NCBI GenBank assembly: GCA_963695705.1
Contig: CAVOHB010000009.1
Location: 372,001 to 436,000 of the forward strand
Reading direction: 5' to 3'
DNA: 64,000 bases
From: JBKPNJ01 sp963695705
GTDB taxonomy: Bacteria; Actinomycetota; Actinomycetes; Propionibacteriales; Nocardioidaceae
Below the pieces are notes generated by a model. The model was not told where the DNA came from and did not search any database. It was given only the letters and a program-made list of their open reading frames with translations. Position numbers and translations under genes: made by a program. Numbering within the stretch: position 1 is the stretch's first letter; each line of letters opens with the position of its first letter. Positions 7,049 to 15,231 of the stretch are shown here, piece after piece.

Positions 7049-9703
7049 ATGGGCGACTTGCCGACCGGCACGGTGACGTTGGTGTTCTCCGACATCGAGG
7101 GGTCAACGCTGCTGCTGAGTCGGCTTGGTCCTGCGTATGCGCATGCATTAGACGGCCAGCGCAAGGTGCTGCGTGACGCCTGGTCGACGCATGGTGGAAC
7201 GGAGCTGGGGACAGAAGGAGACAGTTTCTACGTGGTGTTTCCCACCGCACCCGCTGCGGTGGCCGCTGTAACCCAGGCGCAGCGTGAGCTGGCCGGGTAC
7301 CCGTGGCCGGGGCAAGAGACAGTGCGGGTGCGGATCGGCGTGCACTCCGGCAATCCCGCTGTTCATGACGGTGCGTATGTCGGAATGGATGTGCACCGGG
7401 CCGCCAGGATCGCCGGTACGGCGCATGGTGGACAGGTGGTGGTGTCGGAGGCGACAGCCCGGCTGGCGCAGGCGGGACTGCCCGACGGTGTGCAACTGCG
7501 CGACTTGGGCTCTCATCACCTGAAGGACATCGCGGCACCAGAGCACATCTTCCAGCTCATCATCGACGGGCTGCGGGCCGACTTTCCGCCGTTGAAGACG
7601 TTGGGTGCGGCGTCGAGTCTGCCGGTGCCGACAACACCGCTGGTGGGCCGCAAAGGTGAGCTAGCGGAGCTGACCGCGCTCCTGAGGTCACCAGGGGTAC
7701 GGCTGGTGACCTTGACCGGTCCGGGCGGTTCTGGAAAGACCCGGCTGGCCATCGGGGTGGCGCAGCAGTTGGTGGACGCATTCCCCGACGGCGTGTATTT
7801 CGTGCCATTGGCCGCTGTGACGGCCGCCGAGATGATGTGGACCAGCCTCGCGGAGGCGTTGGATGTGCCGCCCGAGGCCCGCATCCCACCTTCACTGTTC
7901 GCGCACGTGGCGCACCGCAGGGCACTGCTGGTGCTAGACAACCTCGAACAGCTCGGGGGTGCTGATGATGTTGCATCTGAGCTGTTGGGAAGGGCACCGC
8001 ACATGGTGGTGGTTGCTACCTCTCGTCGACCACTGAACATCAGCGGCGAACTGCAACACGCGGTGCCACCTCTGGAGCTGCCGGAGGACCCCAGCATCGA
8101 GGACGCGCAGCGTTCCGGTGCCGTGCAACTCTTTGTCCACCACGCAAGGGCGGTAAAGGCGACCTTCACCCTCAACCTGAGCAACGTCGCTGACGTAGTG
8201 GCGATCTGCCACCGTCTGGACGGGTTACCCCTGGCCATCGAACTCGCGGCGACCCGAATCAAGCTCCTCAGTCCCCATGCTCTATTGGCCCGGCTGGACA
8301 CGGCCTTGGACATTGCCGCCAGTGGCAGCCGGGGTCCGAGCCGACAAAAGACCTTGCGGGACACGATCGCTTGGTCCTACGACCTCCTCTCCGCCCAGCT
8401 GCAGATGTTCTTTCGCTGGTTAGGCGTGTTCGCCGGCGGAGCTGACCTCGACTCCATTGCCGCCGTGACCGACGACTTCCTCAACGGGGGTGACCCGCTG
8501 GATCTGGTGGCGGATCTGGTAGATGCCAGCCTGGTCATAATCACGGAGACCGCCGATGGCGAACCGCGGGTCGAGATGCTGGAAACCATCCGCGCCTTTG
8601 CCCTCGACCAACTCACCACCACCGGCGAACTCGATGCGGCGCGGTCGCGTCATGCCCATCACTATGCCGGGGTTGCGGAAATGATCAAGCCGCTGTTAGA
8701 CGGCGCGCGGCATGCGTCGGCGCGTGAACGGTTCGAGTCCGAGCTCGACAACCTCCGTGAGGCCCTCGGTTGGGCGTTGACACCGAAGGCCGCAACCCAG
8801 GCTGCAGCGCGCCCTCAGGTAGGTCTGCGGCTATCCATGGCGCTACCAGGCTTCTGGAGCGCCAGCGGTTACGTATCTGAAGGGCGGCGCTGGCTGGAAC
8901 TGGCCCTGGAACAGGCGAGCGGCGACGACAGCCCGGCACTGGCTCGATGTCTTCAGGCCCTGGCCGATGCCCTCGAGATTCTGGGTGATCTGGACCGTGC
9001 CCATCGGTACGCGATGTCGAGCGTGAGGATGTGGCGCCGCTTGAACGAAACGAGCGGCCAAGCGAAGTCTCTCGTGACGTTGGCCTACATAGAACTCAAT
9101 CGGGGCCAGACAGACTCGGCCCGGACTTTATACGAGGAGGCTCTCAGCATCGCTCGAGAGTCCGGCGATACTGGGCAGTTGTATTCAGTCTTAGCAGACT
9201 TCGCCAGGTTCCAGGGATACGTGGAGCACAACTACTCGGCGTCATTAGAGCTGCAGTCAGAGGTGCTTGGCATCGCTCAGGAGCGCGGTGACCCGACCGG
9301 GGTGTTGGTGGCTCAGAACAACATTGCCGCAACACTCCAGGAGATGGGACGAATAGATGAAGCGAAGCAGCTGCTCGAGGGCATTGTTCCCGATGTCATC
9401 GACCTGAGACACCCGAGATTCCTTGTGACTTTCGCAGAAAGCTATAGCGCTGTTCTTGCCTACCTTGGTCAAGATCATGCAGCTGTTCAACTGCTGGGCG
9501 CCATCGATGCAATGCGTGAACAGCTCGGGACTCCGCGGAATGCGGTGAACGAGGCTGAGATGTCCGCGTCGATCAGCAAGACCCGCGCCGCCCTACCGGC
9601 CGGCGTATGGAACGCCGCCTATCAAGCGGGATTGAACACCACCGTCGAGGCGGCACTCATCCAAGCCGGCGCGCCAGACCTGCCAGCGAGCATTGACGGA
9701 TAA
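7049..9703 (+). CDS. Class III nucleotide cyclase domain, NB-ARC-like ATPase and TPR regulator
   Basis: 884 residues from the ATG at 7049. Domains in order: class III adenylate/guanylate cyclase catalytic domain (VTLVFSDIEGSTLL with the first metal Asp, then EGDSFYVVFP with the second, up to about residue 170); an AAA/NB-ARC-type ATPase (P-loop LTGPGGSGKTRLA near residue 225, Walker B-like ALLVLDNLEQL, GLPLAIELAATR helix); and a C-terminal TPR-like helical region. Proteins of this build usually end in a LuxR helix-turn-helix, but this one stops without it, so it should not bind DNA by itself. It may act as a signalling ATPase or by making cyclic nucleotide. It is a distant paralogue of the frameshifted gene at 24.9 kb. 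Confidence 0.9.
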   Translation: MGDLPTGTVTLVFSDIEGSTLLLSRLGPAYAHALDGQRKVLRDAWSTHGGTELGTEGDSFYVVFPTAPAAVAAVTQAQRELAGYPWPGQETVRVRIGVHSGNPAVHDGAYVGMDVHRAARIAGTAHGGQVVVSEATARLAQAGLPDGVQLRDLGSHHLKDIAAPEHIFQLIIDGLRADFPPLKTLGAASSLPVPTTPLVGRKGELAELTALLRSPGVRLVTLTGPGGSGKTRLAIGVAQQLVDAFPDGVYFVPLAAVTAAEMMWTSLAEALDVPPEARIPPSLFAHVAHRRALLVLDNLEQLGGADDVASELLGRAPHMVVVATSRRPLNISGELQHAVPPLELPEDPSIEDAQRSGAVQLFVHHARAVKATFTLNLSNVADVVAICHRLDGLPLAIELAATRIKLLSPHALLARLDTALDIAASGSRGPSRQKTLRDTIAWSYDLLSAQLQMFFRWLGVFAGGADLDSIAAVTDDFLNGGDPLDLVADLVDASLVIITETADGEPRVEMLETIRAFALDQLTTTGELDAARSRHAHHYAGVAEMIKPLLDGARHASARERFESELDNLREALGWALTPKAATQAAARPQVGLRLSMALPGFWSASGYVSEGRRWLELALEQASGDDSPALARCLQALADALEILGDLDRAHRYAMSSVRMWRRLNETSGQAKSLVTLAYIELNRGQTDSARTLYEEALSIARESGDTGQLYSVLADFARFQGYVEHNYSASLELQSEVLGIAQERGDPTGVLVAQNNIAATLQEMGRIDEAKQLLEGIVPDVIDLRHPRFLVTFAESYSAVLAYLGQDHAAVQLLGAIDAMREQLGTPRNAVNEAEMSASISKTRAALPAGVWNAAYQAGLNTTVEAALIQAGAPDLPASIDG

Positions 9704-9818
9704 GAAAAGGCGATGCCGCCCACGACTCGTCCCTGGGCCAGCACGAGCGCAAATAACGCGACGGGTCCAGCCGGGCGAGCCGCCACCCGACGCCCCCTGT
9801 TTGACGCGAGCGACTCGG

Positions 9819-10424
9819 TCAGGCCGGGGCCACCGTCCTGGTCATCACGCAGTTCTTCTGTCCCTTGGACCGCTCGTACGCGAAGCCAGCCTCCTCGTAC
9901 ATCCTGCGGGTGCCGTTGTAGAGGAAGGATGACGACACCTTCTTCCCCTCCGGTTGCTTGGACATGTCGTGCGGGTAGCCCTCGACCAGCCCGCCGCCGG
10001 CCGTGGCGATGAGGTCGAGCGCTCCTCTGAGGGCCAGCGCTGCGACCCCGCGCCGGCGGTAGCGTCGGTCCACGAAGATGCAGGTGATCCGGTAGTCGGG
10101 CGGCTTGAGCAGTCCCGCCTCGTACTCCTGGCGGTGGTGGATGTTGGGCAGTTCCTCCGGCGGTCCATACTCCGCCCAGGCGACCGCCTCGTCGCCGTCG
10201 AAGACCAGGGCGGCGTGTGCGCGCCCCTGCTCGACCAGGCGGCACTTGAGGTCGCGGTTGCTGTCGTAGGTGCGGTCCTTGTCACGGGACAGTGTGTGGA
10301 ACCAGGTGCACCAGCACCCGCCGAACACACCGTTGTGCCGCGTGACGAGGTCGGCGAAGGCGGGCCAGGTGTCGGCGGACAGCGGCCGGACGGTGAGGTT
10401 GTCAATCGAGGTCACGGCAGGCAT
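9819..10424 (-). CDS. GNAT family N-acetyltransferase
   Basis: 201 residues. The acetyl-CoA binding motif A is visible as CIFVDRRYRRRGVAALAL near residue 120, after a strand with AVAWAEYGPPEELP, and the C-terminal strand carries FLYNGTRRMYEEAGFAY. An N-terminal FGGCWCTWFH segment is typical of a group of uncharacterised bacterial GNAT proteins. The ATG at 10424 sits six bases after a TACCCT -10 element, so the mRNA is probably leaderless. The substrate is unknown. Confidence 0.88.
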   Translation of the reverse strand: MPAVTSIDNLTVRPLSADTWPAFADLVTRHNGVFGGCWCTWFHTLSRDKDRTYDSNRDLKCRLVEQGRAHAALVFDGDEAVAWAEYGPPEELPNIHHRQEYEAGLLKPPDYRITCIFVDRRYRRRGVAALALRGALDLIATAGGGLVEGYPHDMSKQPEGKKVSSSFLYNGTRRMYEEAGFAYERSKGQKNCVMTRTVAPA

Positions 10425-10430
10425 GCGGTC

Positions 10431-10436
10431 AGGGTA
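10431..10436 (-). promoter_or_regulatory. -10 element of a leaderless GNAT transcript
   Basis: On the minus strand TACCCT is followed by six bases and the ATG at 10424. The spacing matches leaderless actinobacterial promoters (TAnnnT, 6-8 bases, start codon). Confidence 0.5.
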
Positions 10437-10563
10437 GAACGCATGCAGGAAGAACGCCGTCCGGTGCCCCTTGCTGCCTGTCGGAAACACCGGGCGTGTA
10501 CGACGTTGCAACCAACGAACCAGTAGCGGGCGTCGGTGCGGACCCGTCGCGCCGGCCATCGCG

Positions 10564-11079
10564 TCAGCGGTACCGAACCGCCACCACGTCTCTGTTGTGG
10601 CCCCAGCGCAACGAGAACGTCCAGCAGCCGGCCTCTGGCACGTTGATGATCGACGGCCTGAAGGGACCTGGGGTCGGATCCCCGTCGACCCGGCGCTGAA
10701 CGCGGAGGGCGGACCCGTTCAACGACGCTGAGATGCGCAGGTCCGCTCGTCCCGCCGCTCCAGCATGCCTGGACCTCCACAGGATCTTGTTGTTGTGATC
10801 GCTAGCCGGCGGCGCCACCAACGGCCAGCCGAAGACCTCGCCGACAATCCTGTGCCTCGCCCCAACCACAACACGCGGCTGCACGCCGTCGGGGCAGGGC
10901 AACGAGACCGGAGTGCGATGACCCGCAGGGTCCGGCGTCTTCTCGGGAGTGGATACGGATACCGCAGGGGACGCCGCGGACTGTTCTGGCGCGCGTGCGG
11001 CGGTCGGCGATTCCGTGCAGGACGTGAAAGCCAACACGATGAGGACTCCCATAAGGACTCCCATGAGGACAGCCTTCAC
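10564..11079 (-). CDS. Putative lipoprotein of unknown function
   Basis: 171 residues. The N-terminus is a lipoprotein signal: a short start, a hydrophobic core (MGVLIVLAF) and a lipobox ending FTSC at about residue 21, so the mature protein would be lipid-anchored at the outer face of the membrane. A Pro/Ala/Ser-rich linker follows, then a compact domain with a CPDGVQPRVVVGARHRIVG stretch and C-terminal CWTFSLRWGHNRDVVAVRYR. Two Cys in the mature part may form a disulfide. Three in-frame ATG codons (two created by a 12-bp tandem repeat) could serve as starts; the first was taken. Confidence 0.75.
   Translation of the reverse strand: MKAVLMGVLMGVLIVLAFTSCTESPTAARAPEQSAASPAVSVSTPEKTPDPAGHRTPVSLPCPDGVQPRVVVGARHRIVGEVFGWPLVAPPASDHNNKILWRSRHAGAAGRADLRISASLNGSALRVQRRVDGDPTPGPFRPSIINVPEAGCWTFSLRWGHNRDVVAVRYR
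11039..11070. repeat. 12-bp tandem repeat at a signal peptide start
   Basis: The unit ATGAGGACTCCC occurs at 11039, again with one change (ATAAGGACTCCC) at 11051, and partly at 11063. It lies inside the signal peptide of the lipoprotein gene on the other strand and encodes the repeated MGVL. Slippage here would lengthen or shorten the signal without changing frame. Confidence 0.8.
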
Positions 11080-11265
11080 GCGATGACGCTACCTCGCGTG
11101 GTGCCCGTATGGGGAGGTCGCCGGACACGGGCCGGTTGGAAGCGAGCGTCGTGGACGTCGCCAACGAGCGGCCTGCAGACCAGGGAGAGGGCCACCAGCC
11201 GGCGGGCGGAAATACGCCCGCGGCTCATGTCCGGACGCCCGCGCGGCTCGGGCAGATGCGAATCT

Positions 11266-11676
11266 TCAGTCGCTCTCAGCGGCTTCGAATCCGATCAACC
11301 AGTGGAGACCGTAACGGTCGATGACCTGCCCGTCTGATGCGCCCCAAGGCCGCGTCTCCAGGTCATCCACGATCCTGCCACCTTCGGAGAGCCTGGAGAA
11401 CCAGTTGCGTAGCACGGACGGGGCTGCCGCACCAAGCAGGGAGAGCATCAGTCCTTCGCAGCGCAAAGGAGGCTCATCGCCGGTCACGTCGGCAGCGAAG
11501 AGCGCGACCGGTCCCTCGACGAGGTACCCATGGGCGATGGCATCCGCCGGGCCGTCGGTCCTGCTGAACTCATCAAAGGTGTGGAGCTGTACGGAGCAGC
11601 CGAAGACATCGCCGTAGAAGTTCAGTGCGTCACGAGCATTGCCAGGCAGGTGGAGGTAGGGCGTGGGTGCGGTCAT
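11266..11676 (-). CDS. VOC/PhnB-like glyoxalase-fold protein
   Basis: 136 residues. The sequence opens PYLHLPGNARDALNFYGDVF, the strand and helix that begin PhnB-type vicinal oxygen chelate domains, and ends with DRYGLHWLIGFE, the usual last strand. A middle stretch (AIAHGYLVEGPVALFAADV) is the third strand. PhnB-like VOC proteins of this size are mostly uncharacterised and many have lost the metal site. The start at 11676 is seven bases after TAACAT, consistent with a leaderless message. It is a single-gene unit. Confidence 0.85.
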   Translation of the reverse strand: MTAPTPYLHLPGNARDALNFYGDVFGCSVQLHTFDEFSRTDGPADAIAHGYLVEGPVALFAADVTGDEPPLRCEGLMLSLLGAAAPSVLRNWFSRLSEGGRIVDDLETRPWGASDGQVIDRYGLHWLIGFEAAESD

Positions 11677-11683
11677 GTCCCAG

Positions 11684-11689
11684 ATGTTA
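11684..11689 (-). promoter_or_regulatory. -10 element of a leaderless VOC transcript
   Basis: TAACAT on the minus strand lies seven bases before the ATG at 11676, the usual geometry for a leaderless actinobacterial message. Confidence 0.5.
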
Positions 11690-11863
11690 GGCCTGCCGCG
11701 TACACGCGCTGACGTCGGCAGAGCCCCCGATAGCGCGGCTGGATCCGTTCAGACTCGCGCTGTCGCGGCGAGCCCACCCGGCAGTTTCACGCACCCGTCC
11801 GGTTCTTTGAATCGCGACAAGTCAGGGCACTTTGACACGACGGCGGCCTCGCGTCCCCAGACG

Positions 11864-11869
11864 TAGGCT
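11864..11869 (+). promoter_or_regulatory. -10 element of a leaderless regulator transcript
   Basis: TAGGCT is followed by seven bases and the ATG at 11877. No ribosome binding site lies between, so transcription probably starts at the start codon. Confidence 0.5.
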
Positions 11870-11876
11870 GGCTCGC

Positions 11877-12407
11877 ATGCGAGGAAGGCCGGTCTTCGAC
11901 TGCAGCGCGCTCTTCGACGCGCTCGACACACAACGTGGTGATCTTGGGTTGGGCTGGTACGAACTGGCCGACGAACTGTGGGAGCAGTCATCGGATCTCA
12001 ACGTGCAGCGCAGTAGTGATCATCCGCTCTGCGGTGGAGCGATCCAGAGGCTGCAAGAGCGTGGCGCGACGTCCTGCCAGTACGCGCTGTTCATGCTGCG
12101 CTGGCTCCACCGAGCCCCGGAGGACTTCCTGACCGGTCCGGTTCTCGATGTGGGCGACGTCCGGTTGCCAGAGGCAGCGGCCGACAGCCGGCTCCGTTGG
12201 GACTTGAACCAGCTGCATGGCGCGCTCAACGAGCGACGGCGGCAGCAGAATCTCACCTGGGCGGAGCTCGCGGAGGAGCTCGACTGCACGCCATCGAGGT
12301 TGACGAACTTGCGCACCGCCCGACTAGCGGACATGGACCTTGCCATGCGCGTCACCCAGTGGCTCCGTCAGCCGGCGGCTGCGTTCATCCACCCAGCGCA
12401 GTGGTGA
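11877..12407 (+). CDS. Protein with two XRE-like helix-turn-helix units
   Basis: 176 residues. The C-terminal half holds a clear helix-turn-helix pattern (NLTWAELAEELDCTPSRLTN, then LRTARLADMDLAMRVTQWL), like phage-repressor-type XRE domains. The N-terminal half repeats the pattern more weakly (GLGWYELADELWEQS with FMLRWLHRAPEDFL near the end of that unit), so the protein seems to be an internal duplication of a DNA-binding unit. There is no ligand-binding domain. The target is unknown, and it has no co-transcribed neighbour. A -10 element seven bases upstream supports the chosen ATG. Confidence 0.8.
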   Translation: MRGRPVFDCSALFDALDTQRGDLGLGWYELADELWEQSSDLNVQRSSDHPLCGGAIQRLQERGATSCQYALFMLRWLHRAPEDFLTGPVLDVGDVRLPEAAADSRLRWDLNQLHGALNERRRQQNLTWAELAEELDCTPSRLTNLRTARLADMDLAMRVTQWLRQPAAAFIHPAQW

Positions 12408-12576
12408 CCCGCAGCACCCGACTCGCTCCGCCGAAAAAGCCTGGCGCAGGACCTTCGAACATCGTGTTGGCACTGGCGGTGCTAAGACAGCGTCTTGGCG
12501 CACGGATCACGGGTGGTTGCACGTCCCGCCAGTTCAAGAGAGTGGGTTCTCAGCTGGTCTAGGGCGCGCTGCTTCG

Positions 12577-13183
12577 TCACTCGCTCCGAGGGCTCGTGGG
12601 GAAGACTAGATGGGTGACACGGTAACCCTGGAGGCAGACCGTCGGGTCCCCAAGCGGAATGTCCTCGAGCGAAAGCGCCCCGAAGAACGGACGACCACTC
12701 CCCATCACCACCGGGTCCAGGTCGACGGCGACCTCTCGAGCGGCCCGAGCTCCAGACACTGCCGAGCGACGGTCCCGGCGGTCACCGCCACGGTGCCGTC
12801 CCCGGCGATGTCCTGCGCCTTCGCCACCGCCGTCTCGACCCCATCGGTGACGAAGTGGAACGGGGCGTCCGGATGGGCCTCGATCCACCCCCCTGGGACC
12901 TCGTGAGTGACGACGACGACCGGCACGCCCATGGTGTGCAGCCCGCCCCACCCGTCGGTGAAGTCGAACAGCGTGCGCCCACAGACCACCGCACCCAGTT
13001 CGGAGACCCGCTGTCCCCAGTACTCGGCACTCTGCTGGCTCAGGTGGAAGGTGAGGTCCGCCGAAGCCGTGGGATCTCCACCTCCCCGTTCTGGTACCAG
13101 TCGAACAGCCGGCCGATCGTGTGGTCGGCCTTCGCGATGTAACCGTCCAGTGACATCGACGCCGACGTGATGATCTTCCCCAT
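12577..13183 (-). pseudogene. Dihydrofolate-reductase-like (RibD C-terminal) gene with two frameshifts
   Basis: Read across three frames the minus strand gives a near-complete RibD C-terminal/DHFR-like protein: MGKIITSASMSLDGYIAKAD at the start, a middle part with AVVCGRTLFDFTDGWGG, and an end with DPVVMGSGRPFFGALSL. The frame changes near 13072 (after VEIP) and near 12743 (after LELG). Each is repaired by adding one base, which makes the length 609, a multiple of three and about 202 residues, normal for this family. An AAGGAGG ribosome site precedes the ATG at 13183. Either the gene is dead or two bases are missing from the assembly. Members reduce flavin precursors or other small molecules; the substrate here is unknown. 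Confidence 0.8.
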
Positions 13184-13409
13184 GCCGTCCTCCTTGGATG
13201 TAAGAATGTGATCTGCACCGTGACCCGCGGTGCGGTGCACACTCATCGGCTCGCCTGATTCTGTTACACAACTGGCAAGGCCCACTTGCCCGCATACGTT
13301 CGACCCGAGCGTCCTGGGGGAGACGCAAGGCAGAGGGCGGGCTTTCGAAGCCGCGGGACGAGGGCCGCCTCCTGATTGCCCGGGTCGCGGCGTGAGCGAT
13401 GATGTCTGG

Positions 13410-13856
13410 GTGAACGAAGCATCCGGAGCCGAGAATGAACCGATGCCCTCCGGGGCCGAGGACATCGGGCCCTTCTTTCACGGCACCAAGGCTGACCTGC
13501 AGCCGGGGGACTTGCTTCAACCCGGCCGTAGTTCGAATTTCGGTGAGCGGGTCAGGGCGAACTACATCTACCTGACCGCAACCTTGGATGCGGCCACATG
13601 GGGAGCAGAACTGGCGGTGGGGGAGGGACCCGGCAGGATCTACCGCGTGGAACCCATGGGCGCCTTCGAGGATGACCCCAACTTGACCGACAAGAGGTTC
13701 CCGGGAAACCCGTCGAGGTCCTACCGCACACGGGAGCCCCTGCGAGTAGTTGGCGAGGTCTCGGACTGGGAACCACATGCTCCCGAGGTGCTCCAGCACA
13801 TGCGGGACCACCTGGAGGAGCTCAAGCGGATTGGCATCGAGGCGATCAACGACTGA
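13410..13856 (+). CDS. arr: Rifampin ADP-ribosyltransferase (Arr)
   Basis: 148 residues from the GTG at 13410; in-frame alternatives are a GTG at 13392 and an ATG at 13443. The Arr core is complete: FFHGTKADLQPGDLL with the NAD-binding His, NYIYLTATLDAATWGAELA with the Tyr, then GAFEDDPNLTDKRFPGNPSR and SYRTREPLRVVGEV. Arr transfers ADP-ribose from NAD to the C23 hydroxyl of rifampin and inactivates it. The protein is slightly longer at the N-terminus than usual (about 140 residues). It is a single-gene unit ending in a strong hairpin. Such genes are common chromosomal resistance genes in environmental actinobacteria. Confidence 0.93.
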   Translation: MNEASGAENEPMPSGAEDIGPFFHGTKADLQPGDLLQPGRSSNFGERVRANYIYLTATLDAATWGAELAVGEGPGRIYRVEPMGAFEDDPNLTDKRFPGNPSRSYRTREPLRVVGEVSDWEPHAPEVLQHMRDHLEELKRIGIEAIND

Positions 13857-13864
13857 GCCGATGT

Positions 13865-13896
13865 CTTCGTCAACGACGACAGCGTCGTTGACGAAG
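13865..13896. terminator. 14-bp perfect inverted repeat after arr
   Basis: CTTCGTCAACGACG and its exact complement are separated by four bases (ACAG), starting 9 bases after the arr stop codon. No T-tract follows, as is common for high-GC actinobacterial terminators. From here to 14512 I see no complete gene. Confidence 0.7.
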
Positions 13897-14110
13897 CCAG
13901 GACTGTGGGTCGTTAATATGGGTAGAGCAGGGTCTAGTGCGGATATCATCAGCTGCCCGAAGTACATCCGGTAGGTAACAGGGTTCGTCTATACGCGCCG
14001 ACCCGATGGAGCCCCGGGGTGTCGTCCGGTGACGCTCACCGCAGGGCTGTCTTCGGACATCGACTCGACGCGCGGACCGCTACAGACGCGCCGCGGTCTG
14101 ATCCGTTCCC

Positions 14111-14224
14111 TCAGGCCCAGAAGGCCGTCACCGCATCGGCGTCACCCGGCGGGCGGCCACGAGTCAGATCACTGGTCACCGACAATGCTGCGACCACACC
14201 GGCAACGCCAACCCGCTCGGTCAC
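14111..14224 (-). other. Possible N-terminal remnant of an HD-domain/LuxR-type regulator
   Basis: A 37-codon minus-strand frame contains VAALSVTSDLTRGRPPGDAD, which resembles the short motif that opens a group of HD-domain or LuxR-type sensor proteins (ALSLATDLGxGxPxxH). No continuation was found in any frame on either side. It is the only coding-like signal in the 650-base gap between arr and the secreted protein gene, and it may be chance. Confidence 0.2.
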
Positions 14225-14512
14225 CCGGTCAGTCTAGAAGGGGGTCGGCCGATTTCGGGCGGCTCGGCGCTCGGCCACGAGATCGCGCGGCGACGTCCCT
14301 GGAATCTATCCGGTGTGAGTCAGCCTGCTGTCGAAACGGGTGAGCGCCGGCCTCTGCACCGCCAGCCGAGACGCCTGCCCCACGCTCACCCTGTCGCGGG
14401 GCGTTTCGTGTGTCTGGTCGGGATCTTGCTCAAGAAGTAGACCCCTCATACGCTGCCCAGGCGGGGAGGCCGCGCCCCTGAGGGGGCCACTGGATGAAAG
14501 GTTTCGGTCCAG

Positions 14513-15127
14513 ATGCTCACTCGCCTCAACAAATCCGTCATGGTTCTGGCGGCGGTCGCGATCGTCGGTGCTGGCTTGTCCCCATCGTCGGCGGCGTTGT
14601 CATCTCGGGATGCCGCAGTGACCCGCCGGGCGGCCGGTACGCCGTGGTCACCGTGGAAGAAACTGCCCAAGTCTCCACCGACTACTCATGACAGTTGTGG
14701 CACGAAGGTCGTCATCGTCCCGGTTGTGTCGCAAGGGGAGTACCGCACCCGAAAAGACGCAGACGGCAATGATCAGGAGCAGACGCGCGGTGCCTTGCAC
14801 TTGAAATTCAATCCCACGCGCGGCCAAACGATCGTGGTCGATGTCGGCGGACCGACCAAGTACACGTTTTACCAGGGCGGTGATTTGTACTACCAGGCCC
14901 GAGGGTTGCACCTCTTCACGCTCGGCGTGAGGGTCTACCGCAACTCGACGCCGACGAAGATTCCCAGGCTGTTTTTCAGCACCGGGTCATTCGCTGTATT
15001 CATCGACTCCAATGGCACAAGCAGACAAGCTGACGACGAGGTTACGTTCCTGAATCGACCGACTCGCTATTGGGGCGTCTGCTCGATCCTCAAGTCCGGT
15101 GTCGTGCCCAAGCCTCTGCGAGTCTGA
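14513..15127 (+). CDS. Secreted protein of unknown function
   Basis: 204 residues. The N-terminus is a Sec signal peptide: basic MLTRLNKS, hydrophobic VMVLAAVAIVGAGL, and a likely cleavage after SSAAL. The mature part is rich in beta strands (GALHLKFNPTRGQTIVVDVG, YTFYQGGDLYYQARGLHLF) and ends in PTRYWGVCSILKSGVVPKPL. Two Cys (in HDSCGTK and WGVCS) could form one disulfide joining the ends of the domain. No catalytic motif was recognised. An AAAGG sequence lies upstream of the ATG. It is a single-gene unit. Confidence 0.75.
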   Translation: MLTRLNKSVMVLAAVAIVGAGLSPSSAALSSRDAAVTRRAAGTPWSPWKKLPKSPPTTHDSCGTKVVIVPVVSQGEYRTRKDADGNDQEQTRGALHLKFNPTRGQTIVVDVGGPTKYTFYQGGDLYYQARGLHLFTLGVRVYRNSTPTKIPRLFFSTGSFAVFIDSNGTSRQADDEVTFLNRPTRYWGVCSILKSGVVPKPLRV

Positions 15128-15231
15128 CCACTCGGCATGCGCGGGGTCGCGGTCGGGTCGCGCGGCGTGAGGTCGGCGTGGTGCAGCGCGCGGTGGCTGC
15201 CGGAGACGGGGCTGTGTTGCCGGGACAACAG

